DNA from: Strix aluco
Taxonomy: Eukaryota; Chordata; Aves; Strigiformes; Strigidae
DNA length: 64,000 nucleotides
Reading direction: 5' to 3'
NCBI RefSeq assembly: GCF_031877795.1
Contig: NC_133955.1
Location: 3,162,001-3,226,000 of the forward strand
Shown here: positions 37,441 to 64,000 of the stretch, one piece after another
Layout of the letters: every line of letters starts with the position of its first letter
Numbering within the stretch: position 1 is the stretch's first letter
Position numbers and translations under genes: made by a program
The notes under the pieces: generated by a model
Databases searched by the model: none
What the model saw: the letters and a program-made list of their open reading frames with translations, nothing else
What the model was told of the DNA's origin: nothing

Positions 37441-39200
37441 ATAATGCCAAGGCAGCCCCCCGCCAGCACCCACCATACCGAGTCCCCCAGGGGTGTGGCT
37501 GGGCTGTAGGGTGGGTGCCAGCAGCCAGCCCCGTTTTGGGGGGGCAGAACCTCCCTGGGGAAAACTGTCGGGGGGGGGGGGGGGATCGAGGTTTAGGGGC
37601 TGCCAAAGGGGCCCTGTTTTTGGGGGCCCACATAGGTGGGTGCCAAGGAGGGTGCCCAGCGCAGCTGGAGCAGAGGGGCCGGGGGTGCCCTTGGGGCTGG
37701 GGGGGGTCTCCCCGCTGGCTGCAGGGTGGGCCTGGGGGGGGGTCAGGAGGAATTTGCAGGTGGCTCAGCTGCCCGGGCCTTGAATTATTGATGCTCCGGT
37801 GGCAGGAAACAGCAAAGCCGTGAATCTGCCTGCGCCGCGCTGACACGGCGACGGGCAGGAGCAGCCCTGGCCCCTGCCTCAGTGTCCCCAGGGAGGAGGA
37901 AAAACCCTCAGGGCCCCCCCATTCTCAGGGTACACCCCGTGTGCTCCCCCGTTTCGGACACCCGGCGAGGGGAGCTGGGTCCTTCCCGACTCGGCGGGTG
38001 CTGGGACCTTCTCACTGTGTGACACCCCCAAAACATTGGGGTGCTGGGTGGGGGCCAGGATGGGTGAAGCAGGATGAGGGAGGGAGGAGGCAGCAGCTGG
38101 GGGGGTGGGCACCCATCTTGGGGTGGGCACCCAGTGCCCTCCTGGATTTTGGTGCACACCGGGACAAGGTGGAGGGGGGGGGCCCAGGGCTCTGCCCCAC
38201 GCTGGGGAGCAGGATTGATCCCCGCGCTGCTGCACGGGGCAGGGGAAGGACCCAGGGTGGGGTGTGGGGGGGATGTGGGGCAGAATGGGTGCCCCCACAG
38301 GTCCCCGGCATCCTGCTCACCGGGAGACAGCGTGACCGGTGCCCGCGGTGACCGGGGAGCCACCGGCAGCCGTCTGCGGGCCCCGGTACGACGGGGTCGG
38401 TTCATTCGAGGTCCCGCGTTTCTAATCTGGTTTGGATGGATTTATTTTTGGGTCCTCGTAACCTAGCAATGGGCACGTGACGCGCGGGGCCTGCGGCAGG
38501 GACACGCGCCTCGCCCGCCGGCCGCTCGCTGCCCTCCGCGCACCGGCCGCGGGGATGGGGCCCGCTCGGTCGCCAGCGTCCCCCCCACACCGGGCACCCC
38601 TGGGCCGGGGGCCGGGGCTCTGCCAGGAGGAAGTTCTCAGCCTGTGAAGGCTTTTGGGGGGGTGCTGGTGCTTGGAAGTGATGGGGAACCCCCTCGTAAG
38701 CTGATGGCTCTGGGGAAACTGAGGCACGGAGTGTGATGGGGGGGGGCACGGCCCTGATCCCAGTTGCTCCATTGCTGAACTGGGAGCAAGGGAAGGGGCA
38801 TTGGGCTGGGGGTGGGCAGAGCCGGGGACCTCTGCGGCCCCTCTGAGCGCCCCCCCTCCCCGTCCTGTGCATCCCCCCGCACCCGTTCCCATCCCCACTC
38901 TGTGCCCCCCACTGCGGATCTGCCCCCTGTCCCCTCCTTCGCCCCCACCCCCCGCCATCCCAGGGTGCCTCCTGCTCTGTCACCCCCCCCTCTCCCCCAG
39001 ATCCCCCCCTTTGCCTCCCCACCCCAAAGCCCCCGAGAGGCCTCTCCCAGTTCTCCCCCAACCCCCTCCAGTTCCCCCCCCCCATCCCCTCAACAACCCC
39101 TTTGGGGGGCGACTGGGGAAACTGAGGCCTGAAGCAACACGCGGGGCAAGAACCGGAGGGGGACCCACCCTCCATCCGGGGTGGGGGGGACAAAACCGGG
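37441..39200. other. Unique region upstream of GPR61, candidate regulatory elements
   Basis: No coding exon is supported. Two blocks have sharply lower GC than their surroundings and look like candidate conserved elements: 37760-37850 (around CTTGAATTATTGATGCTCCG) and 38395-38490. The second contains GTAACCTAGCAATGG, which resembles an RFX X-box, and an E-box CACGTG followed by ACGCG. Position 1-2 kb upstream of GPR61 suits a distal promoter or enhancer, but the assignment is inference. Confidence 0.4.
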
Positions 39201-39299
39201 CTCCAGCCGGCCGCCACCCCCCCATCTCTGGGGTCCCGCGGGGCCGGGGGCTGGGGGGGGCGCCGTGCCCGGGGTACCGCCGCGCTGGCGGGAGGCGCT

Positions 39300-39468
39300 T
39301 AGGACCCAGCAGCCGGGCGGGTGCGGAGCATCCCTCGCCGCAGCGGCTCCGGCCCCGGCCCGGCCCCGAGCATCCCCGCCCGGCCCGGGGCCCCCCCCCC
39401 CGTCCTCCGCCCGGCCCGGGGCCCCCCCCGCCCTCGGCCCGGCCCGCGGCCTCATGCAGCCCCCCAGG
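39300..39468 (+). promoter_or_regulatory. GPR61: Probable noncoding first exon of GPR61
   Basis: A CpG-dense block ends at AGG followed by GTAGGT (39469-39474), a consensus splice donor. A matching acceptor, TTCCCCTCAG, ends at 40245, and the next exon would run into the GPR61 coding sequence at 40484. The 5' edge is arbitrary. Splicing of these two would create two short upstream reading frames, described in the findings. Confidence 0.5.
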
Positions 39469-40483
39469 GTAGGTGCCGCGGCCGAGCCGACCCGCCGGGG
39501 CGATGCCCGGGGGCGGGGGGTGGGGGACGCGGGAGGGATGCGGCTGGGGGGGGGGGGGGGGGTACCGGGGGACCCCCCCGGAGGTGGGAGGGGGGACCCC
39601 AGCCGGTGGCATCGCCCCCGGGGCGGCGGGGATGGAGGGGAGAGGCGGGGAGGGGGCACCCGCTGCCTGCACCCCCCTTCCATCAGCAAACACCCCCCCC
39701 TCCCGAGGGCTCCCCGGGGTGCAGGGGATGGGGACCCCCTCCTCGCTGGGGAAGCACCCATGGGTGGGGGGCTCCGGGGTGGACCCCAGCCCCCCACCCG
39801 CACTGCTGGGATCCGCTTTGCAGCCGGTAGCACCCATAGGGGTGGGTGGGGGTGCAGCACCCATCCTGGGGATGGGCTTGGGGTGGGGGGTCATGCACGG
39901 CCCTCGAAGCACACGGGGTGAACCCAGGCGTCCGGGGTGCCGGTGACCCCCCACCCATCCCCGCAACCCCTCGTGGTCCCCAGGCTCTGGGCGAAGGATC
40001 CCACTGGGGTGTTTTGGGTTGAAACATTGGAGTTTGGGGGCTTTAGCCCCAGAATTGCTCCTTTTCAGAGAGAACGAGGCTTTCAGTTGAGAAAAGGGTT
40101 TGGCGGGAGGGGGGTCATGGAGGGGGCCCCAGGGGTGACGGGGGCTATGGCTGGGGGTCACCGCTGAGCTGACACCCCCTCTCTGAGCTCTCACGGGTCC
40201 CCCCAGGGTTGTCCCCCCGCCGCTGACGGTTCTACCTTCCCCTCAGGTGCCCGGCGCTGCCCGGCAACGAGGAGCGGGGAGATGAGCAGGACCGGGGGGC
40301 ACCCTTGGGTGCTCTGAGTGCCACCGCCGCGGCAGCACCCGTCCCCGGACCACGACGCGGGGCCGGCGGGCGGGCGGGTGTAGGGCGGGCGAGGATGTGA
40401 CTCCCCGGCGATGCCCGGCCACCCCGCGCTGGCCGCCCCGAGGATGGGCGATGGGCCGGTGAGCGCCGGCGTGGCGGCACAGG

Positions 40484-41821
40484 ATGGAGCCCTCCCTGCC
40501 CGCCCCGTGGGCCTGGAACGGCTCTAGGACGGCGCGGGGGCTCCAGCCCTCCCCGGGCCCCATGCCCCCCAACGGCACAGCCGACGGCAAACCTAAAGAC
40601 GTGGCCTCCAAATCGGTGGGGCTCTTCTTCATGCTGCTCATCGACCTGACGGCCATCGTGGGCAACGCCGCCGTCATGACCGTCATCGTGAAGACGCCGG
40701 CGTTACGTAAATTCGTCTTCGTCTTCCACCTCTGCCTGGTGGATTTCTTGGCCGCCCTCACGCTGATGCCGTTGGAGATGCTCTCCGGCTCGGCCGTCTT
40801 CGACAGCCCGGTTTTTGGCGAGGCCATGTGCCGCGTTTACCTGTTCCTCAGCGTCTGCTTCATCAGCATGTGCATCCTCTCCATCTCCACCATCAACGTG
40901 GAACGTTACTACTACGTGGTGCACCCCATGCGCTACGAGGTGAGGATGACGGTGGGGCTGGTGGCCTGCGTCCTCGTCGGCGTCTGGCTCAAAGCCGTGG
41001 CCACCTCCCTCGTGCCCGTGCTGGGTTGGTTGTCCCCCGACCGGCCGCCGGTACCTGCCGGTCGCGGCTGCTCCTTGCAATGGAGCCGCGGTCCCTACTG
41101 CAAGTTCTTCGTGGTCTTCTTCGCCGCTTTCTACTTCCTCCTGCCCCTCCTCATCATCGTGGTGGTCTACTGCAGCATGTTCAAGGTGGCGCGGGTGGCC
41201 GCCATGCACCACGGCCCCCTCCCCACCTGGATGGAGACACCGCGACATCGCTCCGAGTCGCTCAGCAGCCGCTCCACCATGGTCACCACCTCGGGAGCTC
41301 CTCGTACCACCCCGCAGAGGACGTTCGGGGGGGGCAAAGCGGCCGCCATCCTGTTGGCCGTGGGAGGCCAATTCCTCTTCTGCTGGTTGCCCTACTTCTC
41401 CTTCCACCTCTACACCGCCCTGAGCGCCCAGCCCTTGGTGGGGCCGGCGGCTGAGACCGTGGTCACTTGGCTCGGTTACTTCTGCTTTACCTCCAACCCT
41501 TTCTTCTACGGGTGCCTCAACCGGCAGATCCGGGGCGAGCTGGGGCGGCTCCTCACTTGTTTCTTCAAGCAGCCGCCCGAGGAGGACCTGCGGCTGCCCA
41601 GCCGGGAGGGCTCCATCGAGGAGAACTTCCTCCAGTTCCTTCAGGGCACCGGTTGTCCCACCGAGCCCCGGCCCCGCACCCCCAGCCCCAAGCGGGACCA
41701 GCCCCCCGTCGATTTTCGCATCCCGGGGCAGATCGATGAGGACACGGTGGAGGGGACGGAGCGGCGCGGTGGGGATGGGGTCTACGTGCCGGTGGTCGCC
41801 TCTCCCAAACCGGAGCTGTAG
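40484..41821 (+). CDS. GPR61: GPR61 orphan class A GPCR, intact, 445 aa
   Basis: GPR61 is an orphan rhodopsin-family receptor of the plasma membrane, strongly constitutive through Gs in mammals and expressed in brain. The frame is uninterrupted and similar in length to human (451 aa from memory). N-glycosylation sites lie at N12 and N30. Seven spans are clear: about 43-69, 77-100, 114-139, 155-180, 206-230, 286-310 and 323-345. Key positions include N61 (1.50), D87 (2.50), C116 paired with C196, ERY at 140-142 replacing DRY, P221, CWLP at 300-303 and NPFFY at 338-342. Loop 3 has the conserved GPLPTWMETPRHRSESLSSR and the tail has EEDLRLPSREGSIEENFLQF. ERY is normal for this receptor. Start chosen at the first in-frame Met matching the human MES-type N-terminus. 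Confidence 0.96.
   Translation: MEPSLPAPWAWNGSRTARGLQPSPGPMPPNGTADGKPKDVASKSVGLFFMLLIDLTAIVGNAAVMTVIVKTPALRKFVFVFHLCLVDFLAALTLMPLEMLSGSAVFDSPVFGEAMCRVYLFLSVCFISMCILSISTINVERYYYVVHPMRYEVRMTVGLVACVLVGVWLKAVATSLVPVLGWLSPDRPPVPAGRGCSLQWSRGPYCKFFVVFFAAFYFLLPLLIIVVVYCSMFKVARVAAMHHGPLPTWMETPRHRSESLSSRSTMVTTSGAPRTTPQRTFGGGKAAAILLAVGGQFLFCWLPYFSFHLYTALSAQPLVGPAAETVVTWLGYFCFTSNPFFYGCLNRQIRGELGRLLTCFFKQPPEEDLRLPSREGSIEENFLQFLQGTGCPTEPRPRTPSPKRDQPPVDFRIPGQIDEDTVEGTERRGGDGVYVPVVASPKPEL

Positions 41822-64000
<22,179 letters not shown>

Noticed and set aside
35694-37469. Minus-strand frames of about 500-590 codons rich in PQHPSTP and YPSTPAP repeats
   Set aside because: They follow the 32-bp minisatellite exactly and have no promoter, splice or domain support.

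Overview
The window looks like a GC-rich bird microchromosome segment. The evidence is CR1 LINE fragments ending in the ATTCTGTG motif, very compact genes with short GC-rich introns, abundant minisatellites, and a gene order that matches human 1p13.3. I recall the same genes on chicken chromosome 26, but could not check this. The species cannot be named from the sequence. I recognised the genes by translating exons and comparing them with remembered vertebrate proteins; no search was run.

Layout from left to right: (1) 1-2.2 kb, intergenic with one CR1 fragment. (2) 2.2-14.1 kb, PSMA5 on the minus strand, nine coding exons, 241 aa, complete. (3) 14.1-14.9 kb, a CpG-rich divergent promoter with an inverted pair of CCAAT boxes. 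(4) 14.9-20.2 kb, SYPL2 on the plus strand, six coding exons, 256 aa, complete. (5) 20.2-21.8 kb, a 37-bp minisatellite whose units each carry a TATATAA core. (6) 21.8-28.9 kb, ATXN7L2 on the plus strand, eleven coding exons with good splice sites but about eleven single-base frame slips. (7) 28.9-30.25 kb, the tail-to-tail interval where human carries CYB561D1; no such gene is visible here. (8) 30.25-34.0 kb, AMIGO1 on the minus strand, a single coding exon with two frame slips in its tail and a probable 5'UTR intron filled by a 70-bp higher-order repeat. (9) 34.0-39.2 kb, several minisatellites separated by two unique islands. (10) 39.2-41.8 kb, GPR61 on the plus strand, intact coding exon and a probable 5'UTR exon with small upstream ORFs. 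(11) 42.4-64.0 kb, GNAI3 on the plus strand, coding exons 1-4 and a 17.25-kb first intron; the gene runs off the right edge.

The genes do not form a pathway; they are a conserved syntenic block. PSMA5 is a proteasome core subunit, SYPL2 a triad-junction membrane protein, ATXN7L2 an ataxin-7 paralogue linked to the SAGA deubiquitinase module, AMIGO1 a neuronal adhesion molecule, GPR61 an orphan receptor and GNAI3 an inhibitory G-alpha subunit. GPR61 and GNAI3 both belong to G-protein signalling but are not shown to be partners.

Base composition changes sharply. About 13.7-43 kb is extremely GC-rich and crowded with tandem repeats and homopolymers. The two flanks (PSMA5 introns and GNAI3 introns) are much more AT-rich and nearly repeat-free. 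I saw no prokaryotic-type system, CRISPR array, retroviral element, tRNA or rRNA. I found no convincing new biological system; the most useful leads are the frame slips, the missing CYB561D1, the young CR1 copies, the TATA-bearing minisatellite and a promoter cluster of ZNF143-like sites before GNAI3.
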